From positions 310,001 through 374,000 of the forward strand of contig NZ_NIOF01000004.1 of the NCBI RefSeq assembly GCF_002205645.1: 64,000 nucleotides of DNA. Direction: 5' to 3'. The DNA comes from Roseateles aquatilis. Lineage in GTDB: Bacteria; Pseudomonadota; Gammaproteobacteria; Burkholderiales; Burkholderiaceae_C. The notes under the pieces are model-generated. The model made no database searches and was not told where the DNA came from. It saw only the letters and a program-made list of their open reading frames with translations. Numbering within the stretch: the first letter of the stretch is position 1; each line of letters starts with the position of its first letter. Made by a program: the position numbers and the translations under genes. This document shows, one piece after another, positions 24,520-35,743 of the stretch.

Positions 24520-25443
24520 TCAGGCGCGATCGGCGACACGTTCGCCGAGCAGGCCGGACGGCCGCAGGGTGAGCACCAGGATCAGCGCCACGAAGGCGAA
24601 GATGTCGGCGTAATGGCTGCCCAGCACGCCGCCGGTGAGGTCGCCGAGGTAACCGGCGCCGATCGCCTCGATCAGGCCCAGCAGCACCCCGCCCACCATC
24701 GCCCCGGCCAGGTTGCCGATGCCCCCGACCACCGCGGCGGTGAAGGCCTTCAGGCCGGGCAGCACGCCCATCGTGTGCTGCGCGGTGCCGTAGTTGGCGG
24801 CCCACATCAGGCCCGCCACCGCCGCCAGCGCGGCGCCGATGATGAAGGTCAGGGAGATCACCGCGTCGGGCTTGACGCCCATCAGCGCGGCCACGCGCGG
24901 GTTCTCGGCGGTGGCGCGCATCGCGCGACCCATCTTGGTGTGGTTCACCAGGAACAGCAGGCCGCCCAGGATCACCACCGTGGTCACCAGGATCACGATC
25001 TGCGTCACCGTGATCACCGCGCCGCCGATCTGGATCGGGTCGGCCGGCAGCAGTTGCGGGAAGGGCTTCGGGTTCGGCTTCCAGACGATCATCGCCAGCG
25101 TCTGCAGCAGCAGCGACACGCCCATCGCGGTGATCAGCGGTGCCAGGCGCGGCGCGTTGCGCAGCGGCCGGTAGGCGATCTTCTCGATCGCGTAGTTGAG
25201 CAGCGTGCACACCACGACGGCGCAGGCCAGCGCGATCAGCATCAGCGCCCAGCCCGGCAGCCCCAGCGAGGCCAGCGCCGTCACGACGGTCCAGCTGACC
25301 AGCGCGCCGACCATCAGCACGTCACCGTGCGCGAAGTTGATGAGGTTGATGATCCCGTAGACCATCGTGTAGCCCAGCGCGACGAGGGCATACATGCTCC
25401 CGAGCACCAGCCCGTTGATGATCTGCTGAAAAAGTATCTCCAT
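24520..25443 (-). CDS. livH: Branched-chain amino-acid ABC transporter permease LivH
   Basis: This 307-aa inner-membrane permease begins MEILFQQIINGLVLGSMYAL, the usual LivH N-terminus, followed by GYTMVYGIINLINFAHGD. The EAA-like loop is GRAMRATAENPRVAALMGV. It is the first gene of livHMGF. No livJ/livK solute-binding protein is encoded here, so the receptor must be elsewhere. The promoter should lie in 25444-25725, shared with divergent dctB. Confidence 0.93.
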   Translation of the reverse strand: MEILFQQIINGLVLGSMYALVALGYTMVYGIINLINFAHGDVLMVGALVSWTVVTALASLGLPGWALMLIALACAVVVCTLLNYAIEKIAYRPLRNAPRLAPLITAMGVSLLLQTLAMIVWKPNPKPFPQLLPADPIQIGGAVITVTQIVILVTTVVILGGLLFLVNHTKMGRAMRATAENPRVAALMGVKPDAVISLTFIIGAALAAVAGLMWAANYGTAQHTMGVLPGLKAFTAAVVGGIGNLAGAMVGGVLLGLIEAIGAGYLGDLTGGVLGSHYADIFAFVALILVLTLRPSGLLGERVADRA

Positions 25444-25725
25444 AAGGCCCCGGCATGTTGTTGGACGCGGCGTGCGGCCCGCGCGACGCAGTGGTGGGTG
25501 CAACCCCCGTGCCAATCCGTCCGTTTCAAGGGTATTCACTGATCCGCAGCGTCCAGGGACACCGGGCGGCAGCGTGATCCCAGTCTCGGCGACGCGACAA
25601 GGTGCGGAAATCCGCACAAACCGCCTCGACAGCCGGGCGAATACCCGCCAGTGAAGAAAATCGGTTCCGCGCCCGTGCACCGGGAGTGACAACTTGGGCA
25701 CACTAGGCGACGTTTTTCGTCTCAC

Positions 25726-27592
25726 ATGGATTCGGTAGCTTCATCCCCTTCTTTCAAGCATCGGCTCGCACATCAGTTGGGCCGCCCCAGCTTCTATCTG
25801 TATCTGACCGGGGTGCTGATGCTGCTGGGACTGGTGCTGGGCCACCGGCTGAGCGAACGCGCCAGCCTGGACCAGCTCAGCGCGCTGGTCACCGAGCGGC
25901 TGGAGCTGTACGCCTCCAACCTGCAGACGGAGCTGGGCCGGCACGCCTACCTGCCCAGCCTGCTGGCGATCGACGACGGCGTCGCCCGCCTGATGGAGCA
26001 CCCCGACGACGAGACCGCGCGCCGCGCCGCCAGCCTGATGCTCGCGCGCGTGAACGTGCGGGCGGGGACGACGCAGATCTTCGTGGCCGACGCCCAGGGC
26101 CGCGTGCTCGCGGCCAGCGAGCCGCTCACGCCGCCGCTGCGGCTGCAGCAGGCCATCGAGCAGGACCGCCATCACTTCTTCGCCTCCGACACGGGCCAGG
26201 CCGGCGTCGCGGGCAGCACCAACTTCTTCCTCCTGCATCCGCTGCGCCGCAACCAGAAGCTGCAGGGCGTGATCGTGGTGAAGCTCAACCTGGCGCCGCT
26301 GGAGGCCACCTGGGTGGACCTGGGGCTGCGCTCGCAGGGGGAGCGCATCCTGGTCGCGGACGACCAGGGCGTGGTGATCATGAGCTCGGTGGAGGACTGG
26401 AAGTACGCCGTGCTCAGCCGCGCCGACGTGGCCGAGCGCGACCGCCTGCACGCCAGCGCGCGGTATCCGCGGGTCGGACCGGACCTGCACCTGCCCGGCG
26501 CGCTGGAGGCCTACAACAGCCTGCTGGTGCGCGCGCCGGCGCCGGCCAGCACCACGCTGCTCGCGCAGGAGCGCCAGCTGTTGCCGCTGGGCCTGCGGCT
26601 GCTGGCGCTGTCGGACCTGTCGGAGGTCCGCCGGCAGGCGCGGCTGGCGGCGTGGAGCGGCGCCGCCTTCGGCGCGGCGATCGGCATGCTGCTGCTGTAC
26701 CTGGCCTCGCGGCGCCGCGCGCTGCGCCAGCTCTTCCATGCGAAGGCCCAGTTGCAGGACGCGCACGCGCAACTGGAGCGCACGGTGGACGACCGCACGG
26801 CGGAACTCCGCCAGATCAACGAGGAGCTGGTGGACCAGATCGCCCAGCGCGAGCAGGCCGAGGGCGAGCTGCTGCAGACCAGCAAGCTGGCGGTGCTGGG
26901 CCAGATGTCGGCCGGTCTGTCGCACGAGGTCAACCAGCCGCTGACCGCCCTGCGCGCGCTGGCACGGAATTCGCAACGCCTGCTGGAGGCCGGCCGCACA
27001 CAAGCGGTCGCGGACAACCTGCAGACGATGGACGAGATGGTCGAGCGCATGGGGACGATCACGCGTCAGCTCAAGAGCTTCGCCCGCAAGGCGGAGCGCG
27101 CCAGCACGGCGGTGTCCCTGCTCGCCAGCGTCAACAACGCGCGCCTGCTGCTGGAGCACCGCACGCGCGCGCTGGACCTGCGCTTCGAGGTCGAGGTGCC
27201 GGCCGGCCTGCGCGTCAGCGCCGAGTCCAACCGGCTGGAGCAGGTCCTGGTCAACCTGTTCGCCAACGCCATCGACGCGATCGCGTCGGAGCCGCCGCAC
27301 GACGGCGTCGAGCGCCGCCTGCGCATCGCGGCCTTGCCGCTGGAGGACGGCCAGCGCGTGCTGGTGCAGGTCCAGGACAGCGGCCCGGGGCTGAGCGAGG
27401 CCTTGCTGCCGCGCCTGTTCGAGCCCTTCTTCACCACCAAGCCCGCGGGCGAGGGCCTGGGGCTGGGGCTGGTGATCTCGTCCAAGATCGTTCACGAGTT
27501 CGGCGGCACGCTGCGGGCGCACCGGCTGGACCATGGCATGAGTTTCGAGTTCGACCTCGCGGTCGACACCTGGCAGGCCGAGGAGGGTCAGT

Positions 27593-27600
<8 letters not shown>
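25726..27600 (+). CDS. dctB: DctB-like C4-dicarboxylate sensor histidine kinase
   Basis: This 624-aa membrane kinase has TM1 at ~24-42, a periplasmic double-Cache/PAS-like sensor (~45-310), TM2 (~312-330), a coiled coil (~335-385), then HisKA with phospho-acceptor His400 in GLSHEVNQPLTALR and an HATPase domain (VNLFANAIDAI, DSGPGL, GLGLGLVIS). The H-box and DctB-type topology, and the overlapping DctD gene (8 bp), support sensing of C4-dicarboxylates or related acids. A dctA or TRAP dctQM gene is not adjacent; a TRAP binding protein lies 34 kb away in this window. Confidence 0.88.
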
Positions 27601-28933
<1,333 letters not shown>

Positions 28934-29023
28934 ACGACGGTCGCCCGGCCGATCGCCGCGGACCGGCGCCACCTTCGGCAGGCCCGCGACGCCAGAGCGC
29001 CACCGCCCACCGCGGCGGATCAT

Positions 29024-29093
29024 GTCGGGCGGCTCACGTTGGACAGCTCACGTCGGGCGGATCACGTCCGACAGCTCACGTCCGACGGATCAC
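29024..29093. repeat. Five tandem copies of a 14-bp repeat between dctD and a receiver gene
   Basis: Units start at 29024, 29038, 29052, 29066 and 29080. Consensus GTCSGRCRGMTCAC; first unit GTCGGGCGGCTCAC. A partial sixth unit may precede at 29010. There are no spacers, so this is not a CRISPR. It lies between two convergent genes. Confidence 0.85.
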
Positions 29094-29132
29094 CAACGGC
29101 GGCGCGCCCCGTGGCGGATCGCCCCGGAAGGA

Positions 29133-29504
29133 TCAGGCGGCCTGCCGCGCGGGATTCCCGGCGCCGTCCAGCACCGCCTTCAACTGCTCGATCGTCGCCG
29201 GCTTGACCAGGTAGGCCGCGGCGCCGCGGCGCACCGCCTCGGCGGCGTCCCCGGCGTCGGAGAAGCCGGTCAGCAGCACGACCGTCATCGGTCCGTCCCG
29301 CAGCGCCTCGGCGATGAAGTCCATGCCCTGCCCGTCCGGCAGCGCCCGGTCCAGGACCAGCGCGTCGGGTCGGCGCTCGGCCAGGCGCTGCCGCGCCTCG
29401 CGCAGCGACCCGGCGGTGGCGGCGGAGTAGCCTTCCATTTCCAGAAGGATGGCCAGCGTTTCGCTGGATTCGAGGTTGTCGTCGACGATGACGGCGTGGG
29501 GCAT
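29133..29504 (-). CDS. Single-domain response regulator
   Basis: This 123-aa stand-alone receiver has the acidic pair in VIVDDN, phospho-acceptor Asp52 in LVLDRALP, Thr in VLLTGFSD and Lys in AYLVKPAT. It has no output domain, so it probably acts through protein contacts. ATG at 29504 starts MPHAVIVDD; longer in-frame starts give low-complexity sequence. It converges with dctD and is divergent from the heme oxygenase gene. Partner kinase unknown. Confidence 0.85.
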   Translation of the reverse strand: MPHAVIVDDNLESSETLAILLEMEGYSAATAGSLREARQRLAERRPDALVLDRALPDGQGMDFIAEALRDGPMTVVLLTGFSDAGDAAEAVRRGAAAYLVKPATIEQLKAVLDGAGNPARQAA

Positions 29505-29866
29505 GGCAAACCCTGCGGCAAGGGGACTTCGGGGAGGACCGGCGCGCGACGGTATCCGAGCGCCGACGAGGCGATGTCGGATCCGGGCGACGGATGTGCG
29601 ATGGGTCGACGCGGCAAACGGCGCTCCCGCCCCGGCCTTCGACCTCGCCGCCGCCTTCGCCCCCGGTCTCGATGGACGCGGCCGCCCGGGGCCCGTCGTG
29701 CCGCCGGGGCCCGCTCGTCCCCCGCGTTTGCTGGGGGCGGGATCGGTTTTTGCCTGAAGGGTCCCTTGACCATAATGCGCGCCTTGCCTGGTGGCCGATC
29801 CCGCGTTCCGCTTCCTGTGGGATGCGACCTCCGCCACCTGGGCGCCTTCGCTTTCCCCGGAGTTTC
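29505..29866. promoter_or_regulatory. Divergent intergenic region upstream of bphO
   Basis: 362 bp without a supported gene separate the receiver gene (minus) from bphO (plus). A hairpin CCCCCGC-GTTT-GCTGGGGG (29719-29737) followed ten bases later by TTTTT (29747-29751) could act as a terminator or attenuator for plus-strand transcription. A CATAAT hexamer at 29771 is a possible -10 for bphO, but no well-spaced -35 was found. Confidence 0.35.
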
Positions 29867-30526
29867 ATGACGACCGACGCGATGACCGACCCGGATCTGC
29901 TGCCCCGGCTGCGACGCTGCACCGGACCGCTGCACGACGGCATCGAGACCCTGCTGCGCCTGGAGGCGCCGATGCCGCTGGCGCGTTACGGCCGCATCGT
30001 CCGCGGCTTCCATGAGTTCCTGAAGCTCTGGGAGCAGCGCGTGCGCCACGCCTTGCCGGAGCCGCTGCGCCCCTGGTTCGACGCCCGCGTCCGCTCACCG
30101 TTCGCGACCCGGGACATCGCCGCGCTGGCGCTGCCCGAGGACGCCGCCCTGCGCGCCGCCGCCCGCGCGTCACAGCACCGGATCCGGCTGGACTCGCCCG
30201 CCGCGGCGTTCGGCTCGCTGTACGTGATCGAGGGATCGGCGCTCGGGGGCCAGGTCTTGACGCCCCGGCTTGTCGCCGCGCACGGCCTGACCCCGGACCA
30301 CGGCGCGAGCTACTTCCACGGCTTCGGCGACCGCACCGGCGCGATGTGGCGGGAGTTCCGCCAACTGGCCCAGCAGCACGCCGGCGCCGACGAGGACAGC
30401 CGGGCCGCCGCCTGCCGCGCCGCGGTGCAGACCTTCGAGGCGCTGATCGAGACCTTCCAGCCGGTCGCCGCGCCGGACGATCCCGAGGCCGCGCCGCCCC
30501 TGCCCGCCGCCGCCAGCGCCGGCTGA
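29867..30526 (+). CDS. bphO: Biliverdin-producing heme oxygenase (BphO)
   Basis: This 219-aa heme oxygenase opens heme to biliverdin IX-alpha, Fe2+ and CO, supplying the chromophore of the phytochrome encoded 16 bp downstream. The proximal His is expected in TGPLHDGIE (residue ~23), and the distal glycine helix in LYVIEGSALGGQVL matches bacterial BphO/HemO. The C-terminal Pro/Ala tail is variable. ATG at 29867 has CGGAG a few bases upstream. Confidence 0.9.
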   Translation: MTTDAMTDPDLLPRLRRCTGPLHDGIETLLRLEAPMPLARYGRIVRGFHEFLKLWEQRVRHALPEPLRPWFDARVRSPFATRDIAALALPEDAALRAAARASQHRIRLDSPAAAFGSLYVIEGSALGGQVLTPRLVAAHGLTPDHGASYFHGFGDRTGAMWREFRQLAQQHAGADEDSRAAACRAAVQTFEALIETFQPVAAPDDPEAAPPLPAAASAG

Positions 30527-30542
30527 CCCGACTCCCGATGCC

Positions 30543-32861
30543 ATGACCGCGCTCCCGACCGTCGCCACCGTCTCCGAGGACCAACTGGCCCAGTGCGCCA
30601 GCGAGCCCATCCGCATTCCCGGCGCGATCCAGCCGCACGGCTGGCTGGCGGCGGTCGAATGGTCCGACGGCCGCCTGACGGCCTTCAGCGACAACTGGGC
30701 AGCGCTGCTGGACGCCCCGCCCGGCGTGCTGGCCGCGTACGTGCAGGACACGCTTGGCCCCGTCGTCGACGGACTGCATGCGCTGGTGGACGGCGAAGGC
30801 CCGGTGTCCTGCGGCACGCTGACCTTGCGCGGCCGGCGCCTGCACGTCTCGGGGCATCGGCTGAGCGCGCTCGCCTACTTCGAGCTGGAAGCCGACAGCG
30901 AGGACGCCGGCACCCGCGCGCCGATCTACAGCCTGGCGCGCCACCTGGTGCCGGCAATGCAGCGCACCGGATCGGTCGACGAGCTGTGCCGGGTCGTCGT
31001 CGCCGAGATGAAGCGGCTGACCGGCTTCGGCCGCTGCCTGGCCTACCGCTTCGACGCGCAAGGCCACGGCGCGGTGCTCGCCGAGGCGCTGGACCGCGGC
31101 TACGACTCCTACGCCGGCCACCACTTCCCGGGCTCCGACATCCCGCCGCAGGCGCGCGAGCTCTACCGCATCAATCACATCCGGCTGATCGGCGACGCGA
31201 CCTACACGCCAGTGCCGGTGCGCTTCGTCGACGGGCGCGAGGGCTCGGCGCTGGACATGTCCCAGGCGGCGCTGCGCAGCGTCTCGCCGGTGCACCTCGA
31301 GTACATGCGCAACATGGGCACGCTGGCGTCGATGTCGGTGTCCATCATCGTCGGCGGGCGGCTGTGGGGGCTGGTCTCCTGCCACGACCACGCGCCGCGC
31401 CACCTGTCCTGGCAGACCCGCATGGCCTGCGAGCACCTGGGGCAGTTGCTGTCGCTGCAGATCGAGGCCAAGGAAGAAAACGAGCAGGTCACCGAGCAGC
31501 TCCGGCTGCGCCAGCTGACGCTGGCCATCGTCGCCCACCTGGCCGACAGCGACGCGACGCTGCAGCGGCTGATGGAGGAGCCCGGCCCGTTGCTGCGGCT
31601 GGGCCGCGCGGCCGGCGCCGCGGTGATCCTGAACGACACCTGCTGGTCGGTGGGCGAGACGCCGGACCGGGACACGCTGATCCAGCTCGGCCAATGGCTG
31701 GGCAACCGCATCGACCAGGACTGGCACAGCGACCGGCTGCCCACCGAGGCGCCCGCGCTGGCCGACGGCCTGCGCGCGACGGCGGGCATCCTGGCGATCT
31801 CCATCTCCAAGCTGCACCGGCATTACATCGTCTGGTTCCGGCCGGAGATCGTGCAGACCATCGTCTGGGCCGGCGATCCGCGCAAGGAAAGCTCCACCGG
31901 CGAGGACCGCCGGCTGCATCCCCGCCGCAGCTTCTCCAGCTGGAAGGAGCAGGTGCGCGGCCGCTCGATGCCATGGACCGCCAGCGAGGTCCACGCCGTG
32001 CTGGAGCTGCGCCAGGCGCTGATCGGCATCGTGCTGCGACGCGCCGAGGAAATGGCCGAGGTCGCGATGGAGCTGGGCCGCGTCAACAAGGAGCTGGAAG
32101 CCTTCTCCTACACCGTCTCCCACGACCTGCGCGCGCCGATGCGGCACATCGCCGGCTTCGTCGACCTGGTGCTGGAGATGGAAGGCACCCTGCTGTCCGA
32201 CCGGTCCCGCCGCTACCTGTCGCACGTGAAGGAGGCCTCCGCCCACGCCGGCCAGTTGGTGGACGCGCTGCTGGACTTCTCGCGCATGGGGCGATCGGCG
32301 ATCAAGCACACCTGGATCAATAGCGCCCACCTGATCGAGGACCTGATCGCCGAGCAGAACGCGCAGGTGAAGGATCGCCGCATCGAGTGGCAGGTCCAGC
32401 AGCCGCTGCCCAAGCTGTGGGGCGACCCGGTGCTGCTGCAGGTCGCCGTGCGCAACCTGATCGCCAACGCGGTGAAGTACACGCGGCCACGCGACCCGGC
32501 CCGCATCGAAATCGCGGGTATCGATACCCCCGAGGGCATCGGGCTCCGCGTCTCCGACAATGGTGTCGGTTTTCAAATGAAGTACGTCGGCAAGCTGTTC
32601 GGCGTCTTCCAGCGGCTGCATCAGACGGAGGCGTTCGAGGGGACCGGCATCGGGCTGGCCAGCGTGCGCCGCATCGTCGAGCGGCACGGCGGACAGGTGC
32701 AGGCCTGGGGCGCGCCCGATGTGGGAGCGCGCTTCAGCTTCGTGTTGCCGACGCGGGAGATGCAGGAGGCCTCGGCCGCCGAGGCCGCTCCGGAGCGAGC
32801 GTCCCCGGTGATGGCGATACCGACATTCGCGCCGGAAGGCGGCGCACCCCAGACGAATTGA
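30543..32861 (+). CDS. bphP: Bacteriophytochrome histidine kinase (BphP)
   Basis: This 772-aa red/far-red photoreceptor has an N-terminal PAS domain with the biliverdin-binding Cys18 (QCASEPIRIPGAIQPHG). A GAF domain carries FPGSDIPPQARELY (PGSDIP in place of the usual PASDIP). A PHY domain with the tongue motif PRRSFSSWKE (PRxSF) follows, then HisKA with His527 in YTVSHDLRAPM and an HATPase domain (VRNLIANAVKYT, DNGVGF, GTGIGLASV). It is soluble and cytoplasmic. It belongs to an operon with the upstream bphO and two downstream signalling genes, which are likely phosphotransfer partners. Confidence 0.95.
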   Translation: MTALPTVATVSEDQLAQCASEPIRIPGAIQPHGWLAAVEWSDGRLTAFSDNWAALLDAPPGVLAAYVQDTLGPVVDGLHALVDGEGPVSCGTLTLRGRRLHVSGHRLSALAYFELEADSEDAGTRAPIYSLARHLVPAMQRTGSVDELCRVVVAEMKRLTGFGRCLAYRFDAQGHGAVLAEALDRGYDSYAGHHFPGSDIPPQARELYRINHIRLIGDATYTPVPVRFVDGREGSALDMSQAALRSVSPVHLEYMRNMGTLASMSVSIIVGGRLWGLVSCHDHAPRHLSWQTRMACEHLGQLLSLQIEAKEENEQVTEQLRLRQLTLAIVAHLADSDATLQRLMEEPGPLLRLGRAAGAAVILNDTCWSVGETPDRDTLIQLGQWLGNRIDQDWHSDRLPTEAPALADGLRATAGILAISISKLHRHYIVWFRPEIVQTIVWAGDPRKESSTGEDRRLHPRRSFSSWKEQVRGRSMPWTASEVHAVLELRQALIGIVLRRAEEMAEVAMELGRVNKELEAFSYTVSHDLRAPMRHIAGFVDLVLEMEGTLLSDRSRRYLSHVKEASAHAGQLVDALLDFSRMGRSAIKHTWINSAHLIEDLIAEQNAQVKDRRIEWQVQQPLPKLWGDPVLLQVAVRNLIANAVKYTRPRDPARIEIAGIDTPEGIGLRVSDNGVGFQMKYVGKLFGVFQRLHQTEAFEGTGIGLASVRRIVERHGGQVQAWGAPDVGARFSFVLPTREMQEASAAEAAPERASPVMAIPTFAPEGGAPQTN

Positions 32862-32878
32862 TACTGATCCACACCGCC

Positions 32879-33337
32879 ATGCTCAAGCCCATCCTGCTGG
32901 TCGAAGACGACGCCCGCGATCTTGAACTGACCCTGGTCGCCCTGGAGCGAAGCCAGCTCGCCAACGAAGTGATCATCGTGCGCGACGGCGCCGAGGCCCT
33001 CGACTACCTCAACCGCGAAGGCAGGCACGCGGACCGCGCGGCCGGCAATCCGGCGGTGATCCTGCTGGACCTGAAGCTGCCCAAGGTCAACGGCCTGGAG
33101 GTGCTGAAGGCGGTGCGCAGCACCGAGCCGCTGAAGAGCATTCCGGTGGTGATGCTGACCTCGTCGCAGACCGAGTCGGACGTGGTGCACAGCTACGAGC
33201 TGGGCGTCAACGCCTACGTCGTGAAGCCGGTGGAGTTCAAGCAGTTCGTCGCCGCGATCGCCGACCTGGGCGTGTTCTGGGCCGTGCTGAACGAGCCGCC
33301 GCCCGGATCGCTGCGCGCCACCCGGCGCTACGAATGA
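32879..33337 (+). CDS. Response regulator of the phytochrome operon
   Basis: This 152-aa single receiver of the Rcp1/BphR type has acidic pair VEDDARD, Asp64 in ILLDLKLPKVNG, Ser/Thr in VMLTSSQTESDV and Lys in AYVVKPVEF. Such receivers normally take phosphate from the adjacent bacteriophytochrome. It starts 17 bp after bphP and ends 3 bp before the hybrid kinase gene. Confidence 0.9.
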   Translation: MLKPILLVEDDARDLELTLVALERSQLANEVIIVRDGAEALDYLNREGRHADRAAGNPAVILLDLKLPKVNGLEVLKAVRSTEPLKSIPVVMLTSSQTESDVVHSYELGVNAYVVKPVEFKQFVAAIADLGVFWAVLNEPPPGSLRATRRYE

Positions 33338-33340
33338 TCC

Positions 33341-35344
33341 ATGACTGAAGCCCCTCGGCCCGAGCCTCAGCCCGAGCAGCCCCCATCGCCCTGCGCCCCG
33401 CCGCTGGAGATCCTGCTGCTGGAGGACTCCACCTTCGACGCCGAGCTGCTGCTCGCGCAGCTGGAGGCGACGCATCCGCGCGCGCGGGTGACCTGGGTGA
33501 AGGACGAGCCCGGGCTGCTGGGCGCGCTGGAGACGCAGCGCTTCGACCTCATCCTGTCGGACTACCAGTTGCCCGGCTTCACCGGCGCGGAGGCGCTCGC
33601 GCTGGCGCAGAAGACGGTGCCGGGCACGCCGTTCATCTTCGTCTCCGGCGTGATCGGCGAGGAGAACACGGTGGAGCTGCTCAAGCGCGGCGCCACAGAC
33701 TACGTCATGAAGGGCCGCCTGGCGCGGCTGCCGGTCGCGATCGACCGCGCGCTGCGCGAGGTGCGGCAGCGCGAGGCGCAGCGCCAGATCGAGGCGCAGT
33801 TGCGCGAGGCGGACGCGCTGTATGCGCGGGTCGTCGACTCGCTGCAGGACTACGCGGTGATCCTGCTGGACCCCGAGGGCCGCATCCGCGACTGGAATCG
33901 CGCCGCGAGCGCGATCTTCGGCCACGAGCTGGAGGCGGTGCGCGGCATGTCCGCGGAGCTGCTGCTGACGCCGGAGGACCGCGTGGCCGGCGTGCTGGAG
34001 AACGAGCTGGCGGTGGCGCTGACGCAGGGCGCGGCGCGCGACGAGCGCTGGCTGATGCGCCAGGACGGCACGCGGCTGCGGGCCGAGGGCGTGGTGACGC
34101 CGCTGTTCAGCGCGGCGGGCGCGCCGACCGGTTTCTCCAAGGTGATCCGCGACACCACGCCGGCCTACGAGGCGCAACGCGCGCTGCGCGAGGGCAAGGA
34201 AGAAGCGGAGCGTGCCAACGAGCTCAAGGACCAGTTCCTGGCGGTGCTGTCGCACGAGCTGCGCTCGCCGCTGAGCGCGATCACCGGCTGGGCGGACATC
34301 CTGAACAATTTCTCGGACGCGCATCCGCTGCTGGGCAAGGCGGCGACGGTGATCCGGCGCAACGCGCAGTTGCAGGCGCGCATGATCGACGACCTGCTGG
34401 ACATGAGCGCGGTGGTGGCCGGCAAGCTGGTGCTGCAGACCGCGCCGCTGGACCTGGCGGCGCACGCGTCGGAGGCGGTGCTGGGCGCGCTGCACGAGGC
34501 TCAAGGCAAGGGCGTGGCGCTGAACTGCCGCGCGCCGGAGCCGGTGTGGATCTCGGGGGACGCGCAGCGGCTGTCGCAGGTGGTGACCAACCTGATCGGC
34601 AACGCCATCAAGTTCACCGACGGCGGCGGCAGTGTCGATGTCGAGGTCACGATCGACGACGGCTGCGCGGTGCTGCGCGTGCGGGACACGGGGCGCGGCA
34701 TCTCGCCGCAGTTCCTGCCCTTCGTGTTCGACCGGTTGCGGCAGGAGGACGGCTCCTTCACCCGCAAGGCTGGCGGCCTGGGCCTGGGCCTGGCGATCGC
34801 GCGCGCGATCGCGGAGCTGCACCAGGGCCGCCTCAGCGCCGACAGCCCCGGACCGGGCGGCGGCGCGACCTTCCATCTGCGCCTGCCCGTGCTGCAGGAC
34901 CAGGCCCTGCCCCCGCCGCCGGCGGCGCCGCCGATCGAGCTCTCCGAAGACAGCCTGGCGGGCGTGCGCGTGCTGCTCGTCGACGACGAGGAGGATGCGC
35001 GCGAAGTCGGCCAGGTGGCGCTGAGCCGGCTCGGCGCCAAGGTCAGCGTGGCCGCGAGCGCGGCCGAGGCGCTGGAGCGGCTGGGCGACGAACGCTTCGA
35101 CCTGCTGGTATCGGACATCGGCATGCCGGAGATGGACGGCCGGTCCCTGATCCGCGCGGTGCGCAAGCTGCCGGGCGGCAGCCCCGAGGAACTGCCGGCC
35201 GTGGCGCTGACCGCCTTCGCGATGGTCGCGGACCGGCAGGAAGGCCTGGCGGCCGGCTTCCAGGGCTACGTGGCCAAGCCCATCGAGCTGGGCACGCTGA
35301 CGCGGGCGATCCATGAGGTGCTGGACAGGCACGACGAGGAATAG
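33341..35344 (+). CDS. Hybrid histidine kinase (REC-PAS-HisKA-HATPase-REC)
   Basis: This 667-aa soluble kinase comprises an N-terminal receiver (~22-140; Asp in LILSDYQLPG), PAS (~155-275; VVDSLQDYAVILLDPEG), HisKA with FLAVLSHELRSPLSAI (~305-370), HATPase (NLIGNAIKFTDGG, DTGRGIS, GLGLGLAIA) and a C-terminal receiver (~545-660; Asp in LLVSDIGMPEMDG). No transmembrane segment is visible. Its position as last gene of the phytochrome operon suggests it integrates light signals with another input; the output pathway is unknown. Confidence 0.9.
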   Translation: MTEAPRPEPQPEQPPSPCAPPLEILLLEDSTFDAELLLAQLEATHPRARVTWVKDEPGLLGALETQRFDLILSDYQLPGFTGAEALALAQKTVPGTPFIFVSGVIGEENTVELLKRGATDYVMKGRLARLPVAIDRALREVRQREAQRQIEAQLREADALYARVVDSLQDYAVILLDPEGRIRDWNRAASAIFGHELEAVRGMSAELLLTPEDRVAGVLENELAVALTQGAARDERWLMRQDGTRLRAEGVVTPLFSAAGAPTGFSKVIRDTTPAYEAQRALREGKEEAERANELKDQFLAVLSHELRSPLSAITGWADILNNFSDAHPLLGKAATVIRRNAQLQARMIDDLLDMSAVVAGKLVLQTAPLDLAAHASEAVLGALHEAQGKGVALNCRAPEPVWISGDAQRLSQVVTNLIGNAIKFTDGGGSVDVEVTIDDGCAVLRVRDTGRGISPQFLPFVFDRLRQEDGSFTRKAGGLGLGLAIARAIAELHQGRLSADSPGPGGGATFHLRLPVLQDQALPPPPAAPPIELSEDSLAGVRVLLVDDEEDAREVGQVALSRLGAKVSVAASAAEALERLGDERFDLLVSDIGMPEMDGRSLIRAVRKLPGGSPEELPAVALTAFAMVADRQEGLAAGFQGYVAKPIELGTLTRAIHEVLDRHDEE

Positions 35345-35434
35345 GGCCTCGCGGGGAGCCGCGAACGGGGCTTTGCCGTCGCCAGTTCGCGCCCGAGTCT
35401 TCTTCTGCGCGCGGCTGCGGGATAACATCTCCGG

Positions 35435-35743
35435 ATGTTTGAAAGCTCCTCTGGCCTCGACCTCGCCGCGACGCATCTGAATGCGTCGGTCGGCCCTGTC
35501 GTGACCGCGGCGCACATCGCGCAGGCGCTGCGAGCCGGATCGTTGCAACCGCTGGTTGGCGATCCCGACGTCGAGGCCATGGTGTCCTTCCTCTTCGTCG
35601 AAGTGCAGCCGCAACTGATCGCCCGTTGCGCGACCGAAGCCGGCGTCAATCTGCTGCAGGCGCACGCGCTGTACATCGACACGCTGGAGAAGCTCGCGCC
35701 TCGGGCACCCGCATGGGAAGCCGAGATGGAGCCGTTCCTATGA
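35435..35743 (+). CDS. Hypothetical protein, probable antitoxin partner of AbiEii-like protein
   Basis: This 102-aa protein of unrecognised family is mostly alpha-helical, with residues ~20-40 (VTAAHIAQALRAGSLQPLVGD) followed by an acidic, Leu-rich C-terminus. Its stop overlaps the start of the nucleotidyltransferase gene (ATGA), which suggests a bicistronic toxin-antitoxin pair with this smaller, upstream gene as antitoxin. No helix-turn-helix was recognised. The role is inferred from gene order. Confidence 0.65.
   Translation: MFESSSGLDLAATHLNASVGPVVTAAHIAQALRAGSLQPLVGDPDVEAMVSFLFVEVQPQLIARCATEAGVNLLQAHALYIDTLEKLAPRAPAWEAEMEPFL

Noticed and set aside
29024-29093. CRISPR array
   Set aside because: The 14-bp units are contiguous with no spacers, and no cas gene is near.
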